Translations under genes and position numbers: made by a program | Source of the DNA: Thuidium tamariscinum | Lineage: Eukaryota > Streptophyta > Bryopsida > Hypnales > Thuidiaceae | Assembly (NCBI GenBank): GCA_947034885.2 | Contig: OX344749.2 | Span: 29,403,501 to 29,467,500, forward strand | Reading direction: 5' to 3' | DNA: 64,000 bases | Notes under the pieces: model-generated | Databases searched by the model: none | Seen by the model: only the letters and a program-made list of their open reading frames with translations | Told to the model about the DNA's origin: nothing | Shown here: piece after piece, positions 22,001 through 34,500 of the stretch | How the letters are laid out: each line of letters starts with the position of its first letter | How positions within the stretch are numbered: the first letter of the stretch is position 1

Positions 22001-22654
22001 AAATTTTAGAACCCCTATTTTGAGTCTAAAAATTCAAATAAATTCAAATAAAAAAAATATCAATATTTTTTCCTACTTTGAAAGTTTATATTTTGAATTT
22101 TTGGTATTTTTATTTATCAAATATAATTGATTACAAATTTTTGAAGTAAGAAAATACATTGTAGAACTGAAAATAATTTCACACCCCTATTTTATACAAG
22201 AAAAACTGGTCTAATTTATTTTTTAATTCTAAAAATAATTCTCTATTGAAAGTTCATTTTTCTTCATTATTGATGCAATGGTCATCTAAATGTATCCTCA
22301 AGAAATATTTGAATTGTTAATTGTGCCATTTCAGTTCATTTCTCAATTTATTCTAGAAATCGTTTCATACATTATTTGAGTTGGGCACATGGTGTATGGT
22401 CTATGGTATTTTTTGGCCATAGAAATCTATATTCATTATTGGACAAAGCTCAAAATTATAGGTTGAAATTATAATTTATTAAAAAATATATATTTAAAGA
22501 ATCTAAAAATGACTTGTTCGTACATGATTTATGATAGATACACTAAGTGAGCTTCCCAAGGATGTAATTGTATTTCACTACTATGCAACTTAAGAATTAC
22601 TACAAAGTCTTTTGTAAGGCCATGCTAAAAAATTTTGCTCTTAAGATGGAAAAG

Positions 22655-22812
22655 CACTATAAGAAAATGGGGGGATAAATGACTTGTTCACAATGACTGC
22701 ACTAACAACAATGATTGCAAAATAGTCATTTGGTAGTCATTTTGTAGCCATTGTTGCCGATGTAGTCATTGTAGACAAGTCATTTAATTTATCCCCCTAT
22801 TTTCTTGTATTA
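22655..22812. mobile_element. Short CACTA-like MITE nested in the larger CACTA element
   Basis: The left end is CACTATAAGAAAATGGGGGG followed by ATAAATGACTTGT. The right end mirrors it (ACAAGTCATTTAATTTATCC, then CCCTATTTTCTTGTATTA). Flanks are AAG at 22652-22654 and AAG at 22813-22815, a 3-bp duplication. The element is 158 bases and has no coding capacity. Its terminal GATAAATGACT resembles the host CACTA ends, so the same transposase may have moved both. Confidence 0.75.
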
Positions 22813-22889
22813 AAGACAATATGCTAACATAGACAACAATCATTCTCAAATTATTAGGATGCAACTATACTCATCTGATTTATGATTTT

Positions 22890-23842
22890 TTAACCCCTAA
22901 ACCCCTGAACAACATTTTCACCAAAAAAATGATCCAAAACTGCCATTTCTAATACAAGAGCACAGTTGTTTTTTTAAAACATTTTTGACTCATGTAACCG
23001 TAGGATCTTGTAGTAAGGTAGTTTGTAAACATGTGGAAAAAATTTCAGAAATTTCCACCCTGTAGATTGCAAGATATAAGTATTTGAATTGACAAAAACT
23101 GTTTTTTTATCCCTGCGAAAATCCAGGCAGCTGCACTTCACAAGGTCACATTTGTGTGAAAAAAACTTCAAAATGGTGGTTACTCTTTGAGTTCATACTT
23201 CAATGCAAGTTGGCTACATTCTCAAAAAATTTCAAACCATTTGGAATTGTACAACATATAGGAAAAATAAGTAAGTAGAAAGAAGTAAAAAATGAGCCAA
23301 AATACTAAATTGTGAACATTTTATTCATGGAATTGAAAATCTTCAATCCCAATGGTTAAAATGTTGTAATAAACAATCTACACCTTCTGTCTTAATTTTT
23401 TTCCAAAAATATGAAAAATTGAATTAAATGAAGAATTTCAAACTTTTTTTGTACTGTAGAGATTCTGTAACTGGCCGCAAACTACCCCAAACTCAAAATC
23501 TTCATAACTTTTGACTCATTGATCGGAATGGATTGATTCAAAGCTTCCCATGTCTGTATAAACCTAAAGAATCAATTTGAAATTTCACTTTTCAAAAAAA
23601 AGCTTTTTCAAAAAAGTTTTTTCAGCTGTCCGGGCTGCCCGCCGAGCAAACAAAGTGACATATCATGCCATAACTTTTTATCCACAAAGTCAAAAGTTAT
23701 GAAAATTGTTGGGCCTTAAAGCTAATCTTTGGGCACACATTTTATCAAAATTTCAAAGAAAAAAAATAAAAACGCCATCCATAGTGAGCTGCCCAAAAAA
23801 TCTATAATCTCAAAAAACGTTGTTTAGGGGTTTAGGGGTTAA
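22890..23842 (+). mobile_element. TTAA-bounded element, copy A (953 bases)
   Basis: It begins TTAACCCCTAAACCCCTGAA and ends with the inverted counterpart TAGGGGTTTAGGGGTTAA; 23 of the terminal 24 bases pair. TTAA stands at both outer edges. The interior holds GGGCAGCCC-like sequence and CATAACTTTTGACTC blocks shared with copies B and D. No long open frame is present. It lies within the 4.2 kb CACTA element, so it is probably younger than that insertion. Confidence 0.75.
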
Positions 23843-24823
23843 CACTCATATCCTAATACCTTTCTTGAGCTAATAACTTTTTTTTAGTCTTTCCAATATT
23901 TCTATTCCTTGTTTATCTTCTTCATTTTCTTTTTAAATTTTTTTCCAATAGAATACTTTTGTCTTTTTTTTTGGAAATGATGCATTACAAGTGGCCTTTG
24001 TCTTTGTTAGCATTAAAAAAATTTCTTCCTTAGGATCCATTTGTATGATTTGTTTAAACTCCTATCTATATGCCATTATGCCAATAATGACTTTTGAAAA
24101 TTTGTGCCATTGTCAACGAACTACTTTTGAACACTTTATATGCTTTACATTTGAATTACTAAATGTTCCAATAAACATACAGTAAGGTATTTAGATGAAT
24201 TCAATGACATTTGTTAAGTTCCATTTTTTTCTTGTGCAAATACCACCACCACTACTTTAGTTTTACTACAAAATGACTTCCTACAACTGCCAAATGACTT
24301 CTTGTAACTACCAAATGACTACTCAATACTTTTGAACTACTAGAAAGCTACTCTATCACTACTTTGGCGCCTTGTGCATTATGATTCATTGTGTTATTTG
24401 CAAAAATCTTGTACATTCATTGTTACACTTTCTTTGTATAAAGTAAGGAGACTTACGGATAGCTACATGCATCTTTGTTTGGAGAAAGTCAAATTATAGG
24501 TGCTTGAACTTAGTACTCTTCCTATGCCAATCCTTTTCAAATCTTTTAGCAAATTTTATTTATAAATTTTGATTAGAGGCTTAAAATCTAAAACAAATTT
24601 TGGGAGATGAAAGTGAGATTGATTCTTCAACTTTAAATAGTGCAAAGTTTTTTGAAAAAAGTTAGTCTATTATGCCTCAATGAGGTTAAAAATATGACTT
24701 GTAATGCAATCCCTGCATTTTACATATCTCACAAGCTTTGTCTTGCCTACTACTATCCTTCCTCTATAAAAGGCTCGTCATTTCATCTATTCATATCCAC
24801 ATATTAAGTGGATTTTGAAATGA

Positions 24824-24969
24824 TGTATGGCATATGGTGTATGGTGTATTGTATATGATATATTATATATGATGTATTATATGTGTATGGCATATGGCAT
24901 ATGGTGTATTGTATATGATATATTATATATGATGTATTGTATGTGTATGGCATATGGTGTATGGTGTAT
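24824..24969 (+). repeat. 60-base tandem repeat inside the CACTA element
   Basis: Two and a half units start at 24824, 24884 and 24944, each beginning GTATGGCATATGG and running through TGTATATGATATATTATAT. The period is exactly 60 bases and the units are nearly identical. Confidence 0.85.
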
Positions 24970-25615
24970 CATTGTGGAACTTTGAATGTATTCATATGTG
25001 ATTGCAGAATGACTACTTTAGAAAAGGGAGAGATAACTAGAATATGACTCACCCTAAAGTAAAAATGTCTCAAAAATGACTAAGATGCAACTTCAGAACC
25101 CCCTTACTATTAAGTGCCACGTGTTAGAGACCCCGCCCTTAAACGTAACTATCTCACAACTGGAATATGACTTCATTTTTACTGACATCATTGTCCATGT
25201 TAGCATCAGTCAGACTGTCTGACAACTAAATAATGACTGCCTGACAACTGAACAATGACTGCACAATTAGCTGATATGGATTGACACGTCACCAAAACTT
25301 CAACTATGCCGCGACTAAGAAATGACTTATAAATTAACCTACGTGGGTAGCCATGTAGGTGAAATTCCCCCCAAAATGGTCAGCTACCCATCCTTTTTAC
25401 AAAATTTTCAAATAAAATTTCTTTCTCCCTTAGACAGACTCATCTATTAGTCATCCACTTTCCAAATGGATGGTGATATTACACCCGCAGTCATGTAAAG
25501 AATGACTTGTCCACAATGACCGCAAGGCCTAAAGTCATTTTTCAGTCATCTTGGTCCAAAATGACTCATTTTCAGTCATTTTTTGTAGTCATTTATACCC
25601 TGTTTTTTTGTAGTG

Positions 25616-26330
25616 AAAGGCACAAACAACCTCTGAGTTTCTGACTCTCCAAGCTCTTAGATTTTCACTCTCTACAATCTACACTTCTGTGGTTCTGCAC
25701 TGCTTGCAAAATTTGGAATTCTTGAATAGTTGAGCCTCCAATTTAGAAGTGCAATATTGTAGTGAATGCAATTTGAGACACAAAGCAAAATTGTGCGCCT
25801 CCAATTTCTTCACCACAACCCAGAAGTGGTGCGTTGGAAGTCTAAAATCAAATGCCAAAAGATGCCAATTTCAAATAGGCATCAACGAATAACTCAAGCA
25901 TCTATGCAGAAATGTAGATTGTCGGTGGGAGCAAGCATTGAAGACAAGTTACGTACGATAGCGCTGCAGCGTAGCAACCATAATGGCAAAATTACAGACT
26001 GGAGGAAGATTAGGGGGAGCAAACTTGTTAATTGCCCTAAAAAATTGTGTGATTAACCCTAAACTAGCGCCGCTAAACAAGCGGCTCTAATGTCACCGCC
26101 AACAGACAAATCAGTGGCGGAGGGAGTGCCAACGTGAAAGGGGGTGACAAACGGAGTGGATGAATGCTACAACCCTTGTAAATGAAAAGGTAGTCTAGCC
26201 AACGAGGGCAAATTTCAGTCTATACTTTGGCTAAAAATCACAGTTTGGAAAAAAATTTGCCATATGCAATTAGCACCCCATTTTTTTTGTTGAAATCTAG
26301 CGAAATTTAGCCTGTTTTACAAATGCTGGT
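25616..26330. other. Right flank of the CACTA insertion
   Basis: Slightly GC-richer than the surrounding spacer, particularly 25900-26190, where AGCGCCGC and CAAGCGGCTC form a small inverted pair. An open frame at 25766-26056 (plus) has no recognisable motif. Because the minus-strand hAT gene lies on the other side of the insertion, this could be the displaced 5' leader of that transposon; that is inference only. Confidence 0.35.
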
Positions 26331-27799
26331 TTTGGTTATTCATGTGCATTGATGTTTCAAGACATGTGGTCACTATTTAGCTGTGGTTTGACATAGAAAT
26401 TTATGGATTTGAATTGCAATTTTCACTTTGAAGGTAATTACACCTAAAATGGTGCAAATGAGCTCTGTGGCATAATCTGCATGTTGTAGAAAATGAACAA
26501 CAAGTTTTGCACATTGGTGAAGGACTATATATCAAAGTGCAAGTGGTTCCATAATTTTTGAACACATTATGAATTAATTACAAATTTTCTAAGATGCAAG
26601 GTGTAGGGTATGAAGTGTCATGTAGGTGGTGCTAAAATGCATTTGATGGGTATGAAAAAATGACACTACCAGTAGAAGTATCATAACATGTGACAAAAAA
26701 AACGGTAAAACAATTCAACATGTATTCAAAATGTATCACTTGTAATATTGCCACCTCTACAATACTAAAAATAGAATTGTGTGCTACTCAAAATGGTCCT
26801 TAATTCTATCTTGCACTTATCCTTGTAATGTGCACTATTTTGGATATCTTATATATTCTTTTTCCCTTCAAAAAAAGGGTTTGATTGTGAGAAGTGCTCT
26901 ATTTTAGGTACAATTGTTGTACTAGTGTGACTTGTGCTATTATTATAGTTGAAATAAGAACAAAAGTAATTTCCTAAATTTTTAAATTAAGAATACCTCA
27001 AGGATCCATAACTTATACAATGTAGATCTAAATGCTACCAAATAAAGCCTATACACCCTTCCTTGCTAAGGGCTTTCCGATGCTACGAAAAACATAATTA
27101 GGAAATACATAGTCCTAGAGATCTCAATATAACAAACAAAGGAAAGAAAGAAAATAAAACAAATAATTTTTTTAAAGGTATGGATGTTGTCTACAACATT
27201 GGTAAGAATGTTGTATTGGCAATGTCCTTGTTCAATTCACTTATTTTCTTTGCCTTCATCTGCTATATTCCACAAGGCCTTTGCCACTAATCCTTGATAT
27301 TATACTAAAGTTGAATCCAAAAGACAATATGAGTTTGAGTAACCTATTATCCTATTTTCAATCAAATTTTCATAACACAGGTCCACAACTCTTTCAAAAA
27401 ATTGGGCTTTTGAATAAAGGATGCATGCTACACGTAAAAAAAAATGTCCTATTATTGCTTTTGTTCATCTAGCCACCATTAATTCCTATAAATCATTTTT
27501 CTATCAAAAAACACATCCATTAGGGGAGATTTTAGGGCTATTTCAAGCAGCCATTCCATTGTCTGTCTCTTGTGTTGTCTTGAAATAGTAAATTAGCCCA
27601 TAATGGCTGAATTTTTTTTTTGATTTCAAAAATTCTGAAAAGTATTTAAGAAATCCAACATTGATTTCTTAAATTTAAAAAAAAACTTAAATAATAAATT
27701 AATAATAATAATTTTTTTAATTAAAATTATTTTCTAACATAGCAATTTCTCAACTACATCAAGCTACTGATGTGGGTGCATTACCACAATCTAGGAACT
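26331..27799. other. AT-rich spacer
   Basis: No gene recognised. A small imperfect inverted repeat (GGGCTATTTCAAG near 27537, its partner CTTGAAATAG near 27580) is the only local structure noted. Confidence 0.4.
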
Positions 27800-28440
27800 C
27801 AAGATAACTTATGGTCTTTAATGCCCTCAAATTGAAGAATTAAATTGAGAATCTAAGGAACTTTTTTTTAAAAATGAGTTTGATTTTCTTTCTTTAAAAA
27901 TTTGTTAATGAGAAGGTGGTCCAAGATTAAAAAAACACTAAATTGTCAATCACTCTAAGATGGGATCAATATGCAATAATTCCAAAACTGAGATTGTTTT
28001 CACAAGCAAACCTAATCTTATTAAACAATTTTCTTGAAAAGTTGTGAAAATTGCATTCAAAAATGAATCCTACAATTTACTTTTTCCAAATTGCCCCAAA
28101 AACAAATTTGTTTATAACTTTCACATTACTAATTCAAATGGAATAAATGAAAGTTTCAAATATAGACAAAATTGTAGTCTCTAGAAAAACAAAATATTCA
28201 TTCCATTTCATTTTTTTGTGGATTTATTTTTCTACGTGCCCGAGTTAAAATTTGGACTTTTTGTGGTCTTACTTTTGCTCTCAAGTACCAATTGAAATAA
28301 AAAATTATATTCCCACAGAGATAATAATTTTTTCTATCTTGTAAGGAGTTTTCAAAAAGTTTCATTCAAAATTGAGGTCATATGAACCTCTTTGAAGTCC
28401 ATTTTGTTTCCTAAGAGGACAATTGGGCTTTAGGGGTTAA
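27800..28440 (+). mobile_element. TTAA-bounded element, copy E (left end lost or unrecognised)
   Basis: The right end GGGCTTTAGGGGTTAA at 28425-28440 and the preceding 600 bases parallel copy D (58360-59291): GGTCCAAGATT, ACACTAA, TTGCATT, ATGAAT, CACCAATTGAAAT-like and AATTATATT blocks occur in the same order. No TTAACCCC left end was found where copy D predicts it, so this copy is probably truncated. Confidence 0.55.
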
Positions 28441-31200
28441 CCTGTAAAAGGCCAAGGGTTCAAAAATCCATGTTGCAAAAACCACGTACTGTCCTTATAC
28501 TGTAGTCCTTTAGGGTTGAACTTACTAGTAAGTTACTACAAGCAGACTTATTTATAAATTGCTATCAAAGTAATATCTGCATGGATGTACCAACAGAAGG
28601 GACTCCTGAGTTGCTTTCTACAGCAATTGATTAAGTTATAGTGTTGAATTAATTTAGTGTGAGTTTATTGCTTTGGACTTGACTAGGGTAATCATGACGT
28701 GTCTAAAGTAAGGTCGGAAAGGTCATAAAGTGCTCTTAAAGTGACCTTTTTGAATTTGGGGAAGCTAAACTCCTACAAACAATTTTCAATAAATTTTTAT
28801 AGGAAGAAAAAATAAAACTGGCATTTAACCTAAGTTGTTTCATCTATTTTGGACCTTTTTGGAATTAGTCACAAATTTTTTTAAAGTTGAAATGTAAGGG
28901 TCACTAAAAGCAATCCCCTCTTGAAATGCACATTGAGTGACCAGTACATTGAAGAAAGCAAAATGTATCTTTGTGTTAGAAATTGCCTTCAAAGCACCCT
29001 ATCTTACCTCCCAAATAGCCTCTTTTTGCAATTGTGCCTATTTAGTATCATTAGACTAGTCAAGCTTTATATTTTCTTGTTGCTAAGTGAAAGGAGGTTT
29101 CAATGTACCAAAGAATGTAGCATTTGCATATTGTATGCAAAAGTTATGAAGGGTCTAAGTTATTTTGATGGATGTTTGAAAATTGTTTCTTCCACATAGG
29201 TACATGTTAATGTTAGATATGTCACAAAGCATAATGATGGTGCTTTTAGAGAAGGTGCAATTTTAGAAGTTATCACCTCAAACTAACCTCTAATAGGAGA
29301 AAAATGATGTTGGCATTTCTAAAGAAATCAATTTTTGTATATTAAGACAAATGTGAAAAATGAAGAGAACAATTGTATTTATTTATTTTTGCCAAAGTAT
29401 GAATTTGTCAAGAATCCTTGAAATGTGTTGCCTAATATGTCCAAAAGCATCTCCAAACCACCTCCAAATCAACAAAAAGTGCATCCATAATCACCATCGT
29501 TTATTGACTTAAAGCCATCACAATCTTTTCAAACTTGGCCACAATCCAAAGGCCTCAAAAAATTACTTTCCCTTATAAATTTACACTCAAAAAGAAGTTC
29601 CTATTGTAATCATTAAACATTTCATTACCATCATCTAGAACTAACATTGATTGTAGCCATGAAGCCCACATTTGAACTCACATCTCATTTATTGAAAACA
29701 ATCTATAATATAGGTTTATCCAAGACTTGAATGGAGCATTCTCCAAGGGTTTGTATTAAGTCTTTTTCTTATTTTGGGTTGATTTATCTTAGTGTATCAT
29801 TCTTGAAGATACTTTGAAAAAATTGAAACCATGATAAATTTTAATTTGTTGCTCTTTTCTAATTTTGAAATGTCAATATGATACTTTCAAGAAAAAAAAT
29901 AGGTGCCATTAATAATTTCAACCTTCCCAAAATAAAATGGGGAGGGGGGTCAAAATTGCTACCTTCTCTAAAGTTGAATGTCTAAAGTTTCCACCTCCAA
30001 GAATTTTTTTATCAAAGTCTTAATTCTTAGAGACACTTGAGATCAATTGAAAAATTCAATATTTACAAACCAAAAATGTTACAATCTATCATAGTTTCGA
30101 GATTAACATTTACAATTGTCTAACAATATATCAATTTTGCTATCAATGTGGGACTTAGAAAAAATCAACCAACCAAAAATAATTATAATTCACTAGTCAA
30201 TTGTAACATAATGTTGCATCCATATTTCTTCAAAATTCTTGTACAACAAATCAAATATTTTCCATTAGCATGCCTTCTATATAAGTCATGAAATTTTTAA
30301 ATTTTTTTGTAGAGATTTGAACCATAGTGAATTTTGCAAGAAAAGTGATGGAAATTCATATAAAATACAAAATTAACTCAAAATATCCAAAAATTTCACC
30401 ATAGGTATAAAGTTTAGTAGAAATTTTTTTAATGTAAACAAAATCATTGAAGGAACTAGGGTTGACTATATTCAATTCATAAGTAGGATCAATATGAAGA
30501 AAATCATTTTGAATGATGAATTTGAGATCTATAGCAAGGAACAAAAAGTTGCCAAATACACTATAAGATAATCCATCGTACATATATATATATATTTAAA
30601 TTCAGATAACGAGATACAAACTCTATATGAAAATATCTTTTAATATATTACAAAAAAATAGATGACTAAAAATAATAATAGTTCAAAACTTACTGCCTTG
30701 AATATTCTAATAGGTTCTACATGTCATCCAAAAGTTGGATTTTGGCTCTTCAAGTGCTCCAAATGAAGGTTATTGTGGTTCTAAGTCAAGAAACATATCC
30801 ACCCAAATGTGACTTGATATCTTGACACCTTGATTTTCTTCTTTGCCTTCAACCTTAATCAACATCCCTCCTAAATGGATTTTTAATTGCATGAAAAGGG
30901 ACAATTGGTATGCAATAGGAAAATCTTAACTTATTCTGTCTCTAGTGTCAAAATAATTTTTTTTCAAGAAACAATTGAGTTTCACACATTCTACTTTCAT
31001 TATTTGAAGGTGGGATCATAGGCCACCTAGATATCTAAAATGACACTATGTACAATCATCACATTTGCATGTGGGACTTTGTCTTAGGAAGGTCTCTTTG
31101 TCCTTTGTATAAAGGACTTCATGAGCTCCATCTCCCATTATTTCATTTACAAATTCAAATCACTCAAAGTGGATTAAGAATCCAAAAAAACATAATTTTT
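28441..31200. other. AT-rich spacer with one dispersed repeat
   Basis: No gene recognised. The part at 29046-29190 (AGTGAAAGGAGGTTTCAATG, then ACCAAAGAATGTAGCATTTG, then TATGCAAAAGTTATGAAGGG) is homologous to 49050-49140 and, inverted, to 49970-50115. An open frame at 28921-29199 covers it, but since the repeat copies do not keep the frame it is not supported as a gene. Confidence 0.45.
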
Positions 31201-31860
31201 TTGTTTATTATCTAACAAAAATTGAGTGGATTGAGATATAAAGATGCAAAGGAGCAAAGAAAGTATGGAATTAGTAGAAGATTTTCTTACATTATTTTCT
31301 TTATTCACTTTCTATAAATGAAAATAAACCCCAAGCATCCAAAGTATCTCCAAAATGGACAATTTTTGGAAAAATCATTATAAAATAATAATTGAAAGAA
31401 ACTTTTGGAATTCATATACAAATAAACATTGCAGACTTTAAATTTTAGATTCCATCCATCCAATTGTATTCACCAATTTTATCACTATTATTTTTCTATA
31501 AATTTTGAAAAAAGAATTCAAAATTCCTTCGAAATTCAATTATATGCAAAACATTTATATGTTTTGAGTATATAATTAAATATTGTTAGAATGGATTCAA
31601 AATGAGTTTTTCTTTTCATAGTGATTTTTTAGAATTTTAGTATTCTTTGAATCAATAGTCTCATTTTTGTAAATGTAGATTTGAACTAGAGCCAATGTAA
31701 TTTTGGTGTAGTCAACCACATAACGTACTTCTATATTTGTAATTTTGGAAGAACATGTATTCTAGTAACACCAAATGTAACTAATAGATGATACAATAAT
31801 TCAATAAAGTATCTCTATAAATTAAAATGGCTTTCATCAGAACAATAATAAATGAGAAGG
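31200..31860 (+). repeat. Old dispersed repeat, homologous to about 45.6-45.8 plus 46.75-46.98 kb
   Basis: Landmarks shared in order with the 45-47 kb region are TAGATTCCATCCAT, TTTTTCTATAAATTTT, CAAAATTCCTTC, GTTAGAATGGATT or a variant, then TTTGAACTAGAG, AATTTTGG, TTTGTAATTT, TAGTAACACCAA and TAAAGTATCTCTA. Here the two halves adjoin near 31612-31620. In the other copy they are split by TTAA-bounded element B. Confidence 0.6.
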
Positions 31861-32487
31861 ACAATCGATTTTCAATCTAAGCTTATTCATCATCTAAAAA
31901 TTGGACAATAGAGCACTTCAAGGTTAAACTAGTTAATTTTTTTAGAAAAAGCATGAAGTAGCTACAATTGTAACCTGAACACAAAATTTATATAATAAGC
32001 ATTAAAAAATGATATATATATATATATAGTATCAAAGCACTTGTCAATGAATATATTATACTCAAAATAAACTTCACCAAACTATGTCCAATACAAAGCT
32101 ATTACCTCCCTATACCAAAAATGAATTCATTCATTATCTAAAATGTTCCATTTTATTGTTGTCCTTGGCAACTCACTATTTAGGCTTTAGGCTTATTTAT
32201 TTTCTATCCAAAGTAGTAGAGGCAATTTTTGTTGTAATTGCATTAGTTGTCTAATTCTTTATAATATAGTCTAATTGCAAGAAAAACTACTTGATTTTGT
32301 AGAATATTGACAATTTTCATCCTTTTGGGGGGATATAAAATTATAGATTCTTTTAAATATTAAAAATATGGGACATGAATGTATACACCTTCAAAAAGAA
32401 CTAACGTAGTAGAATCAAAGCACTACAAAATCTCAAGAAAATAGGTACTTTGACATTTTAATTTGTAAAAAATTTAGAAAAATAATT
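31861..32487. other. AT-rich spacer
   Basis: No gene or clear repeat structure recognised here apart from a short TA dinucleotide run near 32014-32028. Confidence 0.4.
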
Positions 32488-32662
32488 CACTAATTACAAG
32501 ATAAAGGGATATTTTAAGTATACTCCAGTAGTATAGTCTTTTGAGTAATGACCTTTAAGTAAGGTTTTTAGTAAAATTTTACTAGAAAACCTTACTTAAA
32601 GGCTATTACTTAAAAGATATACTTCTAGGGCTATATTTAAAACACCCCTTTCTCTTGTAGTA
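32488..32662. mobile_element. Foldback MITE with CACTA-like end
   Basis: The two halves are inverted copies of each other: left AAAGGGATATTTTAAGTATA onward, right end on the minus strand TACTACAAGAGAAAGGGGTG onward. The centre is TAGTAAAA facing TTTTACTA. Arms are about 85 bases with scattered differences. The outer motif YACTANNACAAGA followed by AAAGGG recalls CACTA ends. No coding capacity. Confidence 0.65.
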
Positions 32663-32999
32663 TAAAAAACTTAAAATTGTGTATGAAGAAGGATTTCATG
32701 GTGAAGAAATTCCACCAATAGCCAATGATCTTGAAACCATCTTCAATGTTCATAAATACTTGCACAAGGGTTCTATTTGCAAGGACTTGGAAGATATAAA
32801 ATAATATATTGTTAAATACCCCTTAGTAGGAACATGCCTATCCAGTGTAGGTATAGACTATATAAATTTCAAATCTAAATCATTAATTTTTGGAACTCAT
32901 TGATAATACTAAAAGTGTCTAAACCCAAAGTATAAATAATTAGCAAAATTTACTTTTAAATATAAAATCATGATAAGAAAGGGATTTGATAACTACTAA

Positions 33000-34500
33000 A
33001 GCTTCCATCTTTGATGAAAAATTCAAGTCCACTAGCCTTGTGCTTCAAACGTCATGGTGAAGGACGAGTTTGTCATAGTATGTGGGATGCCAAAATCAAT
33101 CACCAATTCTAGTGCAATCACTCTTGGTGTAGAGCTTCAAAACAAACTTGAAAGTACAAAAAGTCCACTTTTCCAGTTTGCCAAAAGTGTGCTTGAATAC
33201 CTACAATAGTCAATCGAAAACAGCTTTCCAGTCTACGAAAAATCTTCATGTGGATTGCGCAACTTTTTCTACTCGACAATTATATGGTAGCTATCACTTG
33301 ACCAAAGGAAGCCCCAATCCCTTAGCAACACTTGTCGATTCTAGTTTAGCTTCCAACATTGACGCTTCCAATACTTAAATTCCAAGATGTGCTAAAGATC
33401 TTTTTTCCGTCCAAAGAAATGGTAAGAAGCACGAAAGCATCTTAGATACCCCGACTCTTGGGGGCATGTTACGACCAATGCCGTTGCGTCGCTCCCGGCC
33501 AAGAATGTGATGAACCAAATGCAAGGCTTTGTCTTTGTCTTTGAGCGTAGCAATCCTTTCCGCAAATGAAAATGAATGCCTCACGTACAGTTGAGGCCTT
33601 GAGGGTGGTACTCAAAATCCTTTTTTTTTCTGGGCGTGGTGCACATACCGTACGTACAACTCGTGAAGGGCGAGGTTTACTTGTGGGATACAAAAGTCAG
33701 CAACCCACGTAAACCCAAGGAAACTTAATGATGGAACTTGGAAGCCTGGCGCCTCGCAATTGACGAACTTGGAAAGAAGCTCGCGAGGCGCTTTGTGCTT
33801 TTCCCCCTTTAATTTGTACGTCATGGCTCCAGCAAATGGTGTTCGTCACCTCCGCAGCAAACGGTGTACGTCACCGGGGGGCAGTACAGCAGCGTGTCCC
33901 CACACTGTCGCAAGGTGCAATCATGTCTTGAAGACTTGGTAAAATAAATGGAGCAAATTGGTGTGTTTTTTGCTTTTAAAATGTTTTTCGTTTTTTTTTC
34001 ATACCAAATTCCATCCATTGCAAGAGAAATCCCAGTACTTTATTATTTTTTTTCCAAGGCTACAGGAGTAACCAGTGGGTGCTGTAGTATTGGACCGATC
34101 AATAACAGAATTTAGAACTGACTGCACAATCATTTTGAGAGCGTGATTTTGGGTGTAGCAATGACATACATAATTATGTGGATGTTTTCTTTTATGTTTT
34201 TTTCCCCCTTTGTATTTTGACCACAATAAATGATACCGTATCTTGGATGTGCTTTTGATATCTTAAGTTTGAAAACGAGTGGTCGGGTGATACCATATTG
34301 GTATGGATCTTGAGTGGATGTGCTTCGGCTCCGAGTTGGAAGACGAATGATACCGTATGATCTTGAGTGGATGTGCTTTTGCTTCAAGTCCGAAAATGAC
34401 TCTGATTGAATAGTAGTACTCTGGCTGGACCTCCATCCTGGAATGCTGTTTGTCCACAATTTTGTTGGTATTTTTTTCAGCCAATTTCATCGACTATATT
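33000..34500 (+). mobile_element. Possible LTR-retrotransposon fossil (3' end with an LTR-like start near 33469)
   Basis: A purine-rich CTTGGGGGCA immediately before TGTTACGACC resembles the polypurine tract and LTR start of plant Ty3/Gypsy elements. Composition between about 33000 and 34500 is distinctly GC-richer than its flanks. No gag, protease, reverse transcriptase or integrase could be recognised and the LTR end was not located, so this would be at most a broken remnant of an old copy. The call rests on one junction and on composition. Confidence 0.3.
34228..34405 (+). repeat. Short tandem repeat, about 56-66-base unit, three diverged copies
   Basis: Copies near 34230, 34290 and 34349 share ATGATACCGTAT or TGATACCATAT, then TTGAGTGGATGTGCTT, then TGAAAACGA or a variant. 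They lie at the edge of the GC-richer block. Confidence 0.65.

Larger units (their letters stand above)
21389..25615. mobile_element. CACTA (En/Spm) DNA transposon, non-autonomous, 4.2 kb
   Basis: The left end is CACTACAAAAAAAGAGGGG followed by TATAAATGACT. The right end is the inverted counterpart (CACTACAAAAAAACAGGG then TATAAATGACT on the minus strand). The 3-bp flanks are AAA at 21386-21388 and AAA at 25616-25618, the 3-bp target duplication this superfamily makes. Short AAATGACT and TGACTG motifs are frequent near both ends, as expected for subterminal transposase-binding repeats. No transposase was found, so movement would have depended on a partner. It contains nested elements at 22655-22812 and 22890-23842 and a 60-base tandem repeat at 24824-24969. 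Confidence 0.88.

Noticed and set aside
24824-24969. CRISPR-like or centromeric array
   Set aside because: Two and a half units with no spacers, inside a transposon; a simple local tandem repeat.
28921-29199. A 92-codon plus-strand frame as a possible small gene
   Set aside because: It covers a dispersed repeat whose other copies (49.05 kb and 50.0 kb inverted) do not keep the frame.
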